Source of the DNA: Cupriavidus respiraculi
GTDB taxonomy: Bacteria; Pseudomonadota; Gammaproteobacteria; Burkholderiales; Burkholderiaceae
Assembly (NCBI RefSeq): GCF_914271545.1
Contig: NZ_CAJZAH010000001.1
Location: forward strand, 1,364,001 to 1,428,000
Length of the DNA: 64,000 nucleotides
Direction of reading: 5' to 3'
The notes under the pieces were generated by a model that saw nothing but the letters and a program-made list of their open reading frames with translations, did not search any database and was not told where the DNA came from. The translations under genes and the position numbers were made by a program. Positions 36,324 through 45,825 of this stretch are shown here, one piece after another (position 1 is the first letter of the stretch; the number at the start of each line of letters is the position of its first letter).

Positions 36324-37181
36324 ATGGCAGACCGTCCGCTCGACCTCGATGCCGTCAAGGCGTTCGTTCGGATTGCCGAGCTGGGCAGCTTTACGCATGC
36401 GGCCAGCGCCATGCGTACGACGCAGGCCGCGATGAGCCTGAAGCTGAAGCGGCTGGAGGACAGGCTGGGCTTCCGGCTGGTGGAGCGCACGCCCCGCTAC
36501 GTGGAACTGTCCGCGCGCGGCGCGGCGTTTCTCGAGCACGCCCGCGAACTGCTGGAAGCGCACGATCGCGCGCTGTCGGCGTTTGCCGGGGCGCGGCAGC
36601 GCCTGACCATCGGCATCAGCGACCATGTCGCGGGGCCGGAGCTTCCCGCGCTGATTGCGCGCATGAATGCGCAAGACCCGGAACTGCTGATCGAGATCCG
36701 CATCGGCTCGTCGGGCGACCTGCTGCAAAGCTTCGACCGCCGTGAGCTCGATACGGTGATCGCGCGCCTGCATGTCGGCCGCGGCGACGGGCAGTTGCTG
36801 GCGCAGGAGCAGCTTGGCTGGTTCGCCGCGCCCGGCTGGCAGCATCGGCCCGACGAACCGCTGCCGCTAGCCACGCTGGCCGAGCCATGCGGCGTGCGGG
36901 CGCTGGCGGGGTCGCTGCTCGACGCGGCGGCTGTGCCGTGGCGGGAAGTGTTCGTCGGCGGCGGCGTGGCGGCGGTCGCCTCGGCCGTCATGGCGGGACT
37001 GGGCGTTGCCGCATTGGCGCCCCGGATGCTGCCGTTCGGCGCCGTCGACATGGGATCGAGGCTGGGGCTACCCGAGCTGCCGGCACTGCCGGTGTTGCTG
37101 CACACCAGGGTGAAGGATGGCCGTGCCGCCGACGCGCTTGCGGCGCTCGCCGCCGCCTTCCGCAGCGCGATCCGGCACTGA
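36324..37181 (+). CDS. LysR-family transcription regulator
   Basis: A 285-residue LTTR with the standard N-terminal DNA-binding helix (LDAVKAFVRIAELGSFTHAAS then QAAMSLKLKRLEDRLG, about 8-65) and an effector domain. The start has AAGGG six bases upstream. It is divergent from the tautomerase gene, which is its most likely target. The effector domain is somewhat short. Confidence 0.9.
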   Translation: MADRPLDLDAVKAFVRIAELGSFTHAASAMRTTQAAMSLKLKRLEDRLGFRLVERTPRYVELSARGAAFLEHARELLEAHDRALSAFAGARQRLTIGISDHVAGPELPALIARMNAQDPELLIEIRIGSSGDLLQSFDRRELDTVIARLHVGRGDGQLLAQEQLGWFAAPGWQHRPDEPLPLATLAEPCGVRALAGSLLDAAAVPWREVFVGGGVAAVASAVMAGLGVAALAPRMLPFGAVDMGSRLGLPELPALPVLLHTRVKDGRAADALAALAAAFRSAIRH

Positions 37182-37353
37182 CGGACCCGCGATCTCCACG
37201 CCATGGCGCAGAGGGGACAAGTCCTCCATTTGTTCCCCGGCCGGCGAGGCCGACCTTGCATTCGCCTGCATATTGGCGCCGCTGCGCATGGGGCATTCCC
37301 GCGACCGGCTGCCGAGCTCCTGCCGTGCGGCCACCCTCACCGCCCGCCCGCGG

Positions 37354-38241
37354 TCACGCATTCAGTGTCGAAGCCCTTGCCTTTGGAATCGTCATCGCGG
37401 CGACCCCCGCAACGACACATGCCAGTCCCAGCCACGCAGACTTCGACAGTGATTCCCCAAGGAAGGCAATGCTTATCCCGACGCCAATGGGAACCCTGAG
37501 ATAGGCCTGGGCCGTGACACCGACCGATCCGAGCGTTTGCACGAGTCGAAAATAGAGGACAAACGCAGCTGCCGTCGAGAAAACCGCCAGTGCGAACAGT
37601 GCCATGACCGATTGCCACGAAACATGGAGAGTCCACGGGCGGTCAACGACCAGGCTGAAGGGAACAAGCAGGGTGGCCCCTGCAATCAGCGAACCCGCCG
37701 CGGTAGCGGCTGGCGGAATTCCATCGAAGCTGCGTCCATAGATTGCCGCTGCGGCGTAACAGACCGCCGCCGTGACGAGCGCCAACTGCGGCACCAACTG
37801 CCGTCCGAGTCCTTCCAACGCGTTGACACCCACCACGAGGCATATACCGGCAAGCCCGAGAATTACGCCTAGCAACTTGAGAGGCGCGATATGTGCACGG
37901 CCGGTGATAAACCAGGTTGCGAGAAATGCAAATACGGGCGAAGTCGAGTTGAGGATAGTCGCCAGACTCGCGTCAACCGAACGTTCGGCCCATGCAATAA
38001 GCGTGAATGGGAAAACACTGTTCAACAACGCCTGCACCAGCAACCGGCGCCACACCCGGGCGTCGCTCGGCATCGAGAGTCGTTGGACCTTTATCCATAA
38101 CAGCAGGACCGCGGCGGCAATCACCGTTCTGGCGGCGATCAGCGTAATCGGCGGGATGGTCTCGACGCCGATCTTGATGAGTGTATAAGACGCTCCCCAT
38201 AGTGTCGATAGGATCAGAAGCAGAACCAGGTCAGGCGCCAT
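37354..38241 (-). CDS. DMT superfamily (EamA) transporter
   Basis: A 295-residue membrane protein with ten hydrophobic helices in two EamA repeats (LLLILSTLWGASYTLIKIG near the start). ATG 38241 is chosen for family length; an open extension to GTG 38340 exists and neither start has a strong ribosome site. Codon choice is visibly less GC-biased than in neighbours (for example AAA, ATA, TTG, CTA codons), which may mark recent acquisition. A 172-base gap beside it (37182-37353) holds only a weak bulged hairpin at 37213-37238. Substrate unknown. Confidence 0.85.
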   Translation of the reverse strand: MAPDLVLLLILSTLWGASYTLIKIGVETIPPITLIAARTVIAAAVLLLWIKVQRLSMPSDARVWRRLLVQALLNSVFPFTLIAWAERSVDASLATILNSTSPVFAFLATWFITGRAHIAPLKLLGVILGLAGICLVVGVNALEGLGRQLVPQLALVTAAVCYAAAAIYGRSFDGIPPAATAAGSLIAGATLLVPFSLVVDRPWTLHVSWQSVMALFALAVFSTAAAFVLYFRLVQTLGSVGVTAQAYLRVPIGVGISIAFLGESLSKSAWLGLACVVAGVAAMTIPKARASTLNA

Positions 38242-38472
38242 GCCCGCCCTGCCCGCGGATGCGGCCTCTATTTTGGACAATTCGTTTTCACCTCGATGGG
38301 AGCCACGCGCCTCGTGGCCGGCCTCCGGTGAATTGTGCACGCCGCCTCGGCTGTAATGCTTCAGCCCGAATTGAAATGTGGATTGCTATCGTGGCCAGTG
38401 TTTCCGCGCACCGTCGGCGCAGCATGTCGGCTTCGCGGCGACGCCCCGCACGGAACGGCGATGATCCGATTA

Positions 38473-38502
38473 TTTACCCCTTCCCCAAGCGTCTGCCACA
38501 AT
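38473..38502 (+). promoter_or_regulatory. Candidate sigma-70 promoter of the yggL-like gene
   Basis: TTTACC (38473-38478) and CACAAT (38497-38502) are spaced by 18 bases, 28 bases before the ATG. This is a plausible housekeeping promoter. The rest of the 288-base gap shows nothing recognisable. Confidence 0.45.
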
Positions 38503-38529
38503 AGCGGCCAATTCATTCGCGGAGAAACC

Positions 38530-38880
38530 ATGAAGGCAGCCCACCACTACAACGCCCGCCAACGCAAGAAGCATCGCGTCGGCGAATTCCAGGAAATGGG
38601 CTTCGAGTTTTCCGCCGATCTCGCGGACGCCACGGCGGCCAATACCGACGATCTGCTGGGACGCTTCATCGAGGAAGCCGTAGAGCCCGCCGAACTGGCG
38701 GTGGCGGCGGGTATCAACGACGGCGCGCTGCATGGCTTCGCCGTGGCCGGCGGCAAGCGCGGCTCGGTCACCCCTGAGCAGCGCGAGCGCCTGGAGCAAT
38801 GGCTGCGCAATGCCGGCGCCTTCTCCAACGTGCAGGTCGGCCCGCTGCGCGATGCCTGGCACGGCGCGGACAACGCCTGA
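38530..38880 (+). CDS. yggL: YggL (DUF469) family protein
   Basis: A 116-residue protein. The N-terminal basic segment (ARQRKKHRVGEFQEMGFEFSA) and the later EQRERLEQWL...DAWHG match YggL, which binds the 50S ribosomal subunit in E. coli. ATG 38530 has an ideal GGAGAAACC ribosome site. The middle is acidic. It is a stand-alone gene with its own promoter, closed by a hairpin. Confidence 0.88.
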   Translation: MKAAHHYNARQRKKHRVGEFQEMGFEFSADLADATAANTDDLLGRFIEEAVEPAELAVAAGINDGALHGFAVAGGKRGSVTPEQRERLEQWLRNAGAFSNVQVGPLRDAWHGADNA

Positions 38881-38890
38881 TCGCCCGGCA

Positions 38891-38928
38891 GGTCCGTGCC
38901 CGGCGCGCCCGCGCCGGGATCACGGACC
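38891..38928. terminator. Strong two-tier hairpin between convergent genes
   Basis: GGTCCGTG (38891-38898) pairs with CACGGACC (38921-38928), and CCCGGCGC (38899-38906) with GCGCCGGG (38911-38918): 16 bp in all with a 4-base loop and a small AT bulge. It overlaps the stop codon of the beta-helix gene. There is no T-run, but position and strength suggest a bidirectional transcription barrier. Confidence 0.65.
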
Positions 38929-41322
38929 GTTGTACCGCACCAGCGCCCCGGTCGGTCCGCTCGACCCGCCGAACCACTGCTCCACGCTGGCCTGGTTCTG
39001 CTCCACCAGCACCGAATAGTTGTCCTTGAAACTGTTCGGGAAGAAGATGCGGCCGGGACCTCCCACCCGGTTTCCCCGCACCAGGATGCCCGACAGCGCC
39101 GCCCCCGGCATGCCCTGCACCGCGAGTCCCCGCTGCACGTTGGCCTTTTCCGTCGCCGCGAGGAAAGCCGGATTGCCATCCTCCATCACCGTATTGTCCA
39201 GGCAGTCGATATTGAACGTCGGCAGATAGGTGTTCTTGCCATACGGGCCGTAGGCCGCGATGGCCATGCCGTCGCCCGCGTTCATGTTGTAGTTGTTGTG
39301 GATCACGCTGTCGAACACGCCGCCGAAGAACAGCACCGAGTTCAGCGCATGCCCGTGCATGTTGCGAAATTCGTTATGCGCGACGGTGATGTTGGTATAG
39401 GCCGTGGTCAGGTTGATCACCGACGTCGAGTCCGGCACCACGTCCCACGGTTTGGCCAGCTCCAGCGCCCGTCCGCGAATCGACTTCAGGAAGCGGTACT
39501 GGCCCACGCCCGTGCCGGCGATGATCGAGATCGCGACGTTCTCGGGATTGCTGGTGCCCACCATGTCCCAGTTCGGATCGTGCGCCAGCATGACCAGGCT
39601 GGGCGTGCCCGCCGCCACCCGGCCGATATAGGCGCCGCCCCCGCCGTCCGTGGTGAAGAACTGGTTGGTCGGGGCATACGTCATGTTGCGGAACAGGTTG
39701 TAGCCCACATAGAGGTTGCGCGTGGCGTTGGCCGTGGTGCCGCTGATCATCGGCCGGCCCGCGCCGATCACCACGCCCTCGTTCAGCCCCTCCGGCGCGC
39801 CCAGCACGTTCCGGGTGACGATCACGTTCTGGCTGTTCTGGATCGCGTAGTCGCCCTTGTTCGAGCGGATGCCCGACAGCAGCACGCCGTCGCCGTAGGT
39901 GATCAGCACCGATTTGCGCGCGTCGATGGTGCTGTTGACGATGCGCAGGTCCGGGCCGGACAGCTTGACCACTTGCGAATCCTCGGCGCCCTGTGTGTAG
40001 TCGGCCGACACGGCGAACGTGACGCGATGGATCAGCACGTGGCCGTGGGTGCGCGGGTCGCTGCCAAGGCTCGTGGCGGCGAGCATCGCATCGCGGTGCG
40101 GGGCGCGGATGGTCATCGATGCCACGCCGAAGTACTGGCTGCCCTGCACCCACGCCGGCGGCGTCGCGGCGCCCGACCCCGCCTTGCCGACGAGGGCGGT
40201 CGCGTCCTCGCCCTCGCCGACCAGGTACTGGTACGGACGCAGGACGATGGGCCGGGAAATCGCGAACTGGCCGGCCGGCAGCCTGACGATGGTCTTGACG
40301 CCATTGCTGCGGTTCCTGTCCAGGCAAGCCTGCAGCGCGCCGGCATTGTCGGTGGTGCCGTCGGTGTTCAGCCCGGTGCAGGTGACCACGTTCGGCGCCG
40401 GCGGCGCGGGATGGATCTGTATCCGCACCGGCAGCGCCGATGTCGCGTCCTTCTGCCCGGAACCGATCCACAGATGGTAGGCGCCGGGCGCCAGGTCGGC
40501 GGGTACGGCGGCGGTCAGCGCCGTGTCGTCGGCGCTCTCCACGTTCAGTGCATAGCGCTGGTTGCTGGCGGACTGGAGGTAGGCCTCCCTGTTGCCGCCG
40601 ATGTTCTTGCCGAACACGCGCAGCTTGCCGCCCGCCTCGGCACCGCAGTTGTGCAACTGGTGGCGCGGGGCTTCGAGGCTGTCGTCGGTGGCGGGCGTGC
40701 CTACGATCCACTGGATCTCGGGCTGGTTGATCATGCCTTCCACGGCCGGCACGGCCGCATCGGCATCCTCGATGCGGTAGGCCACCGGCCCGTAGCGCAC
40801 ATTGGCCGGAATGGTGAAGGCCAGGCCGGTGGAACTCAGATTCCGGCCCGCCACGGTCAGCGAACTGGCCCGCACCGCCGCCTGCCAGTCGAAGGTGCCC
40901 GCCGTCAGGGGGGCCAGCCGCACCGTCTTCGGATTGGTGGTGAAGGCCCCGCTCATCAGCACGGTCTGGCCCGGCCGGTTCTGGCGGGAACTCCAGAAGA
41001 CCGCGTTCTTCGTGTACACCGGATCGTTCGCCGGCCGCAGGTTATTGACGTCGACGAACACCGCCGACTTGTCCGAGCCGACATCCCCGTTCTTGCCGAT
41101 CATGGGGTTCGTGCATCCCGGCAGGGTGGCGGCGTTGAGGATCGGTGACTCCGTGGCGGCGGCAGGCGGCTGCCAGCCGGCGAGCCCGATCATGGCCGCG
41201 GACAGCCACAGGGCCCGGTATCCGCGACAGCCGCGGCGCCCGCGCCCCTGTTCCAGCCAATTCCGGCAACCGGAGGCGCGCTCGGCGATCCGATGGCGAT
41301 GTTTCGTTTCGTTCGACGACAT
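38920..41322 (-). CDS. Secreted right-handed beta-helix protein, pectate-lyase-3-like, function unknown
   Basis: An 800-residue exported protein. An unusually long basic N-terminus (about 35 residues) precedes the hydrophobic core ALWLSAAMIGLAGW and a likely cleavage site at PAAA-T. The N-terminal third holds beta-sandwich segments with a TIG/IPT-like stretch (GGKLRVFGKNIGG). From about residue 310 a pectate_lyase_3-type domain begins (GTTDNAGALQACLDRNRSNG, then RLPAGQFAISRPIVLRP), followed by many beta-helix turns with asparagine ladders. No classic lyase or GH28 catalytic set is visible. It may bind or cleave a polysaccharide. It stands alone with no transporter or sugar enzyme beside it. 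Confidence 0.83.
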   Translation of the reverse strand: MSSNETKHRHRIAERASGCRNWLEQGRGRRGCRGYRALWLSAAMIGLAGWQPPAAATESPILNAATLPGCTNPMIGKNGDVGSDKSAVFVDVNNLRPANDPVYTKNAVFWSSRQNRPGQTVLMSGAFTTNPKTVRLAPLTAGTFDWQAAVRASSLTVAGRNLSSTGLAFTIPANVRYGPVAYRIEDADAAVPAVEGMINQPEIQWIVGTPATDDSLEAPRHQLHNCGAEAGGKLRVFGKNIGGNREAYLQSASNQRYALNVESADDTALTAAVPADLAPGAYHLWIGSGQKDATSALPVRIQIHPAPPAPNVVTCTGLNTDGTTDNAGALQACLDRNRSNGVKTIVRLPAGQFAISRPIVLRPYQYLVGEGEDATALVGKAGSGAATPPAWVQGSQYFGVASMTIRAPHRDAMLAATSLGSDPRTHGHVLIHRVTFAVSADYTQGAEDSQVVKLSGPDLRIVNSTIDARKSVLITYGDGVLLSGIRSNKGDYAIQNSQNVIVTRNVLGAPEGLNEGVVIGAGRPMISGTTANATRNLYVGYNLFRNMTYAPTNQFFTTDGGGGAYIGRVAAGTPSLVMLAHDPNWDMVGTSNPENVAISIIAGTGVGQYRFLKSIRGRALELAKPWDVVPDSTSVINLTTAYTNITVAHNEFRNMHGHALNSVLFFGGVFDSVIHNNYNMNAGDGMAIAAYGPYGKNTYLPTFNIDCLDNTVMEDGNPAFLAATEKANVQRGLAVQGMPGAALSGILVRGNRVGGPGRIFFPNSFKDNYSVLVEQNQASVEQWFGGSSGPTGALVRYNGP

Positions 41323-41472
41323 GGTTCGATTCTCTGTCCGCGCGAAGCAAGCGCGAAGTTACCGTATCGTCGCGATCCATCCCGCTCTGTGCGCCACCGC
41401 ACGGAGTTGTCAGGCGGTGTTGCCGTTTCCTGTGCGCCCTGCTGCCTTTCCCTGCCGTCCGCCCCCCTCGCT

Positions 41473-42537
41473 TCAGTTCAGCCGCCTTCCCGAGGACGCA
41501 TCGAACAGATGGACGTGCTCCGCACGCGGCGTCAGCACCAGCCGGCCGCCTGGGCGTGCGTCGACCCGGTCGCGGAAGGCCGCGACCAGGTCATGGCCGC
41601 CCAGCCGCGCGGCGATCTGCGTCTCGGAGCCGGTCGGCTCCACCACCACCACATCGGCGCCGATGCCGTCCCCGCCGAGCGCGAAATGCTCGGGCCGCAC
41701 GCCGTACAGCACCTCATGGCCATCGGCCGCCTCGGGGGCGTGCGCCAGCGGCAGCCGCAGCCCGCCCTCGGTGCGCACGCAAGGCCCGCCCTCGCGCTGC
41801 ACCCGCCCCCGGAAGAAATTCATCGCCGGCGAGCCGATAAAGCCCGCGACGAAGGCGTTGCCCGGCCGGTCGTACAGCGCCAGCGGTGCGCCGGCCTGTT
41901 CCACCTCGCCGTCCCTGAGCACCACGATGCGGTCGGCCATGGTCATCGCCTCCACCTGGTCGTGCGTGACATAGAGCGTGGTGGTGCCCAACCGCTGGTG
42001 CAGGGCTTTGATCTCCGTGCGCATCTGCACGCGCAGCTTGGCATCGAGATTGGACAGCGGCTCGTCGAACAGGAACGCGTCGGGCTGGCGCACGATGGCC
42101 CGCCCCATCGCCACGCGCTGGCGCTGGCCGCCCGAGAGGCGGCGCGGGGTACGGTCGAGCAGCGGCGACAGGCCGAGCGTCTCGGCCACCGCGGCCACGC
42201 GCCGCGCGATCTCCGCGCGCGGCACGCCTTGCAGTTTCAGCGCGAAGCCAAGGTTCTGGGCCACCGTCATATGTGGGTACAGCGCATAGTTCTGGAACAC
42301 CATGGCGACGTTGCGATCGCGCGGCGCCACGTCGTTGATCAGCCGGTCCCCGAGGCGGATCTCGCCGCCGGTGACCGGCTCCAGTCCCGCCACCATGCGC
42401 AGCAGCGTGGATTTGCCGCAGCCGGACGGCCCCACCAGCGCAACGAACTCGCCGTCGCGGATATCGATCGAGACGCCATGGATGACTTCGAGGGCACCGT
42501 AGTGCTTGCGCAGATTGCGGATGGAGATGGATGCCAT
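41473..42537 (-). CDS. Sugar-type ABC transporter ATPase (MalK/UgpC family)
   Basis: A 354-residue ATPase: Walker A GPSGCGKST, signature LSGGQRQR, Walker B FLFDEPLSNLDA, then the C-terminal TOBE/regulatory domain (about 240-350) typical of MalK/UgpC. It is the last gene of the minus-strand run dioxygenase - binding protein - permease - permease - ATPase, and powers that importer. Confidence 0.93.
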   Translation of the reverse strand: MASISIRNLRKHYGALEVIHGVSIDIRDGEFVALVGPSGCGKSTLLRMVAGLEPVTGGEIRLGDRLINDVAPRDRNVAMVFQNYALYPHMTVAQNLGFALKLQGVPRAEIARRVAAVAETLGLSPLLDRTPRRLSGGQRQRVAMGRAIVRQPDAFLFDEPLSNLDAKLRVQMRTEIKALHQRLGTTTLYVTHDQVEAMTMADRIVVLRDGEVEQAGAPLALYDRPGNAFVAGFIGSPAMNFFRGRVQREGGPCVRTEGGLRLPLAHAPEAADGHEVLYGVRPEHFALGGDGIGADVVVVEPTGSETQIAARLGGHDLVAAFRDRVDARPGGRLVLTPRAEHVHLFDASSGRRLN

Positions 42538-42590
42538 GAGCTAGTGGAGTGGGGGAAAGCGAAGATGTGTGGGAACACCGCCGGCGTGGC

Positions 42591-43487
42591 TCAGTCCTTG
42601 ACGCCGCCCGCGGTGAGCCCGCGCACCAGGTACTTGCGCACCAGCATCGTGAAGACGACCACCGGCAGCATCACCAGCGTGCCGCCCGCGGCGATCTTGG
42701 TCCACTCCCAGCCTTCGTACTGCAGGAAATTGACGATGGCCACCGGCGCCGTCACCGCCTGCGTGCGCGTGAGGATCAGCGCATAGAAGAAGTCGTTCCA
42801 CGAAAAGATGAAGCACAGCACCGCGGTCGCCGCGAGCCCCGGGGCGGTCAGTGGCAACGTCACGCGCCAGAACGCCGACCATACGCCGCAGCCATCGATC
42901 CATGCCGCCTCTTCCAGCGCCTGCGGCACGGCCTCGAAGAAGCCCTGCATCAGCCAGATCACCACGGCGAGATTGAAGGTCAGGTAGACCAGCGCCAGTC
43001 CCCACACCGTATCGAGCAGGCCCAGCCAGCGGTAGGCGAGAAAGAAGGGAATCGTGAACGCGATCGGCGGAGCCATGCGCGTCATCAAAATCCACAGCGC
43101 GACGCGGCGACGCGCGCGGAAGCGCCAGCGTGTCAACGCATAGGCCGCGGGCACGCCGAGCAGCAGCGACAGCACGGTGGACAGCCCGCTGACCAGCAGG
43201 CTGTTGCCGAACGAGCGCGCGAAATTGCCCTGCCACAACGCGCGGAAGGCCTCCAGCGTCGGGGCGAACAGCAGGCTGTCGTCGAACGCCGCTTCGGCGG
43301 GACGGAAGGCGATCTGCATCAGCCACAGGAAGGGAAACATCAGCACCAGCAGCAGCAGGAGCGCCAGTGCGGTGCGTGCATGCCGCCGCACCCATGACAC
43401 CGCCCTTTGCCAGGGGCGCGTGGTGGCCTGCGCGCTATCGCTCCGGACCTCCCGCAGTTCGTCGAACGTACTAGTCGTCGCGCTCAT
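42591..43487 (-). CDS. Sugar-type ABC transporter permease (MalG-like)
   Basis: A 298-residue CUT1 permease with six predicted helices and the EAA loop EAVPQALEEAAWIDGCGVWSAFWRV (split by family pattern EEAAxIDG). ATG 43487 is preferred over 43493 because GGAG is then eight bases upstream instead of two. It overlaps the end of the MalF-like gene by 17 bases. Confidence 0.92.
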   Translation of the reverse strand: MSATTSTFDELREVRSDSAQATTRPWQRAVSWVRRHARTALALLLLLVLMFPFLWLMQIAFRPAEAAFDDSLLFAPTLEAFRALWQGNFARSFGNSLLVSGLSTVLSLLLGVPAAYALTRWRFRARRRVALWILMTRMAPPIAFTIPFFLAYRWLGLLDTVWGLALVYLTFNLAVVIWLMQGFFEAVPQALEEAAWIDGCGVWSAFWRVTLPLTAPGLAATAVLCFIFSWNDFFYALILTRTQAVTAPVAIVNFLQYEGWEWTKIAAGGTLVMLPVVVFTMLVRKYLVRGLTAGGVKD

Positions 43488-44403
43488 TCGCATCGCTCCC
43501 TTTGAGGCAGCTGATCAGCCAGCTCAATGCAAAGACACCGGCCAGCATCACCACCGCGATCGCGCTGGCGTAGCCCCAGTAGGAAAAGTTGAACGCCTGG
43601 ATGAAGCCGTAGAAGTTGGTGACCTCCGTGACCGTGCCCGGCCCGCCATTGGTCAGAACGTAGATCAGCGGGAACGCCTTGAAACTGTCGATCAGCCGGA
43701 ACAGCGCGCACACCACCAGCACGGGCCGGATATGGGGCAGCACGATGAAGCGGAACAGTTGCCAGCGATTGGCGCCGTCGATGCGCGCGGCCTCCAGCGG
43801 ATCGTCTGGAATCATCTGCAGCGCGGCCAGCACCATCAGCATCGTGAACGGAAACCACTGCCAGGTCTCGGCCACGCTGATCGCCCATAGCGCCGTATCC
43901 GGGTTGGCGATCAGCGAGCGCACCGGCAGGCCGAAGGCGTCGAGCGCGCGATGCAGCGGGCTCACGTCGGGCGTGTAGAGGATCTTCCAGATCAGGGCCA
44001 CGACGATTGGCGGAAGCACCATCGGGATCAGGAACACGGAGCGGATTGCCGTCAACACGCGCGAGTGCGCGTTGAGCAGCAGCGCGATGGCCAGCCCCAA
44101 CGCCAGTTGCAGCGTGACGCTGGACAGCGACAGCTTGACCTGCACCCACAGCGAGCCGGTGAAGCGCGGATCGTCGAGCAGCGCGCGGTAGTTGACCAGC
44201 GGATCGGCGAAGCGGAACGTCCCGGCGGCGTCCTGCAGATTCAGCGGCGTGAGGCTGACCACCAGCAGGGCTACCGCCGGCACGACAGTGATGGCGCCGA
44301 GCACCAGCAGCGCGGGAGCGAGCCCCAGCAGAAAGGCGCGGCGACGCTGCGCATCCCAGCCGCCGGCCGATGCGCCGGTACGAGTCAGGGCTTGTGTCGC
44401 CAT
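43471..44403 (-). CDS. Sugar-type ABC transporter permease (MalF/UgpA-like)
   Basis: A 310-residue CUT1 permease. Helices begin at LLGLAPALLVLGAITVVPAVALL; the EAA loop is DPLEAARIDGANRWQLFRFIVLP. ATG 44403 shares one base with the stop of the binding-protein gene (TGATG), so translation should be coupled. It forms the channel with the MalG-like protein. Confidence 0.92.
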   Translation of the reverse strand: MATQALTRTGASAGGWDAQRRRAFLLGLAPALLVLGAITVVPAVALLVVSLTPLNLQDAAGTFRFADPLVNYRALLDDPRFTGSLWVQVKLSLSSVTLQLALGLAIALLLNAHSRVLTAIRSVFLIPMVLPPIVVALIWKILYTPDVSPLHRALDAFGLPVRSLIANPDTALWAISVAETWQWFPFTMLMVLAALQMIPDDPLEAARIDGANRWQLFRFIVLPHIRPVLVVCALFRLIDSFKAFPLIYVLTNGGPGTVTEVTNFYGFIQAFNFSYWGYASAIAVVMLAGVFALSWLISCLKGSDANERDD

Positions 44404-45806
44404 CAGACCGCCACTCCCGCGCGCTTGAGCTCCGCGATGGTGGCGATCTGCGCCTGCTTCATCGCCCCGGCCGCACTCTGCTGTCCCGAGACGATCAGCT
44501 CGATGGCCTTGTTCAGTTGCTGGTCCACCTGCGGATAGACGGACACCGTGCGGTACTTCATGTAACCCAGCTTGCCCGAGAGCTCGATGGAGTCCGTGCA
44601 CAGCTTCGCGATGTCATAGCCGTTGATCACCTGGCGCTTGCGGAACACCTCGGCATCGATGTCCGAGCGGCGCGACGGCGAGCCATAGCCGGCCGCGACG
44701 GCGCGCCGCGTGATGGCCTTCGAGGTGGCCCAGACGATGAACTGCCACGCCGCCTCCTTGTTCCGGCTGCCGACGGGGATGCCGTAGCCATGCACCGCCG
44801 TGCCGGGAAAGCGCCCCGCCGGCCCCTTTGGCACCAGCCCCCATGCGGCGGTCTGCACGGCCTTGCTGGAGGCCGGGTCGCCGACCTGCGACAGGTAGAT
44901 CTGCCCGAGCGTGCTGAAATTGCTGCGGCCCGCCTTCAACGCCTGCACGGTCTGGTCCGGCGTATAGGACACCACGCCGTCGGGCCCGAACTCGCGCAGC
45001 AGGCGCGCGAAATAGTCGGCGGCGGCGATGGCCTCCGGGGAGTCGAGGGTGGGATAGAGATCGTCCGGCGCCTTGCGGAACACGTCCCCACCGAACGCAT
45101 GCAGGTACGGCGGGAAAGTCCAGCCGTAGTGGTTGTCGGTCACGAAGCCCGCCACGCGCTCCTTGCGGTTGACGGCCTTGAGCACTTTGACCAGATCGTC
45201 GGTCGTATCGGGGTAGGCCAGGCCCTCTCCCTTGACCAGATCGAAGCGCGACGAGGCGCTGATGGTGACCTCGGCCGTCCACGGAATGCCGTACAGCCTG
45301 CCGTCCCGGCCCGTCTCCGGCGCCCGCGCGCCCGCCAGGAAGTCCTGGAAATCGAAGTCAGCCGGCGTCTGCGCGCGATCGTCGAGAAAGCCGTTCAGGG
45401 GCGTGAGCCAGCCGGAATTGATCCAGCGGCTGGAATAGATGAAGGTGACGTTGACCACGTCGAAGCCTGCGCCCTTGGTGGACAGCTCCAGATCCACGCG
45501 CTGGTTGTACACCGGGAACGACGGCGTGTCGAAGTTCACCCGGATGCCCGTGTGCGCCTCGAACTCCGGCAGCCACTGGCGCAGCAGCTTCTGGTAGGGC
45601 GCGCTGAAGGCGGACACGTTGAGCGTGACGCCGGCGAACTTCTTCGCGCCCTGCGCGAAGGCCGGCGCGCCGAGCAGCGTGCCGGCGCCGAGCGCCGCGC
45701 CGGCGCGCAGCACGCGGCGGCGGCCCGCGTCGGGGGTTGGACCTGTGGCTGGTCGAAGTTCGGGATGGATGGCGGCGTCGGTGATGAGGGGGCCCGCGGT
45801 TGTCAT
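44403..45806 (-). CDS. Extracellular solute-binding protein, family 1, Tat-exported
   Basis: A 467-residue binding protein of the sugar class. The export signal has a twin-arginine motif (GRRRVLRAG), then a weakly hydrophobic core and cleavage after PAFAQG, so Tat export is likely. The mature part contains typical SBP_bac_1 stretches (LYGIPWTAEVTISASSRFDLVK, and GYGIPVGSRNKEAAWQFIVW). Second gene after the dioxygenase. The ligand is not known: family suggests a carbohydrate or glycerophosphodiester, while the dioxygenase suggests a sulfonate or sulfate ester. Confidence 0.9.
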   Translation of the reverse strand: MTTAGPLITDAAIHPELRPATGPTPDAGRRRVLRAGAALGAGTLLGAPAFAQGAKKFAGVTLNVSAFSAPYQKLLRQWLPEFEAHTGIRVNFDTPSFPVYNQRVDLELSTKGAGFDVVNVTFIYSSRWINSGWLTPLNGFLDDRAQTPADFDFQDFLAGARAPETGRDGRLYGIPWTAEVTISASSRFDLVKGEGLAYPDTTDDLVKVLKAVNRKERVAGFVTDNHYGWTFPPYLHAFGGDVFRKAPDDLYPTLDSPEAIAAADYFARLLREFGPDGVVSYTPDQTVQALKAGRSNFSTLGQIYLSQVGDPASSKAVQTAAWGLVPKGPAGRFPGTAVHGYGIPVGSRNKEAAWQFIVWATSKAITRRAVAAGYGSPSRRSDIDAEVFRKRQVINGYDIAKLCTDSIELSGKLGYMKYRTVSVYPQVDQQLNKAIELIVSGQQSAAGAMKQAQIATIAELKRAGVAV

Positions 45807-45825
45807 GTCGCTGCGATCTCCGGTA

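Noticed and set aside
37213-37238. GGGGACAA...TTGTTCCCC hairpin after the LysR gene
   Set aside because: The stem has a bulge and no T-run; too weak to call a terminator.
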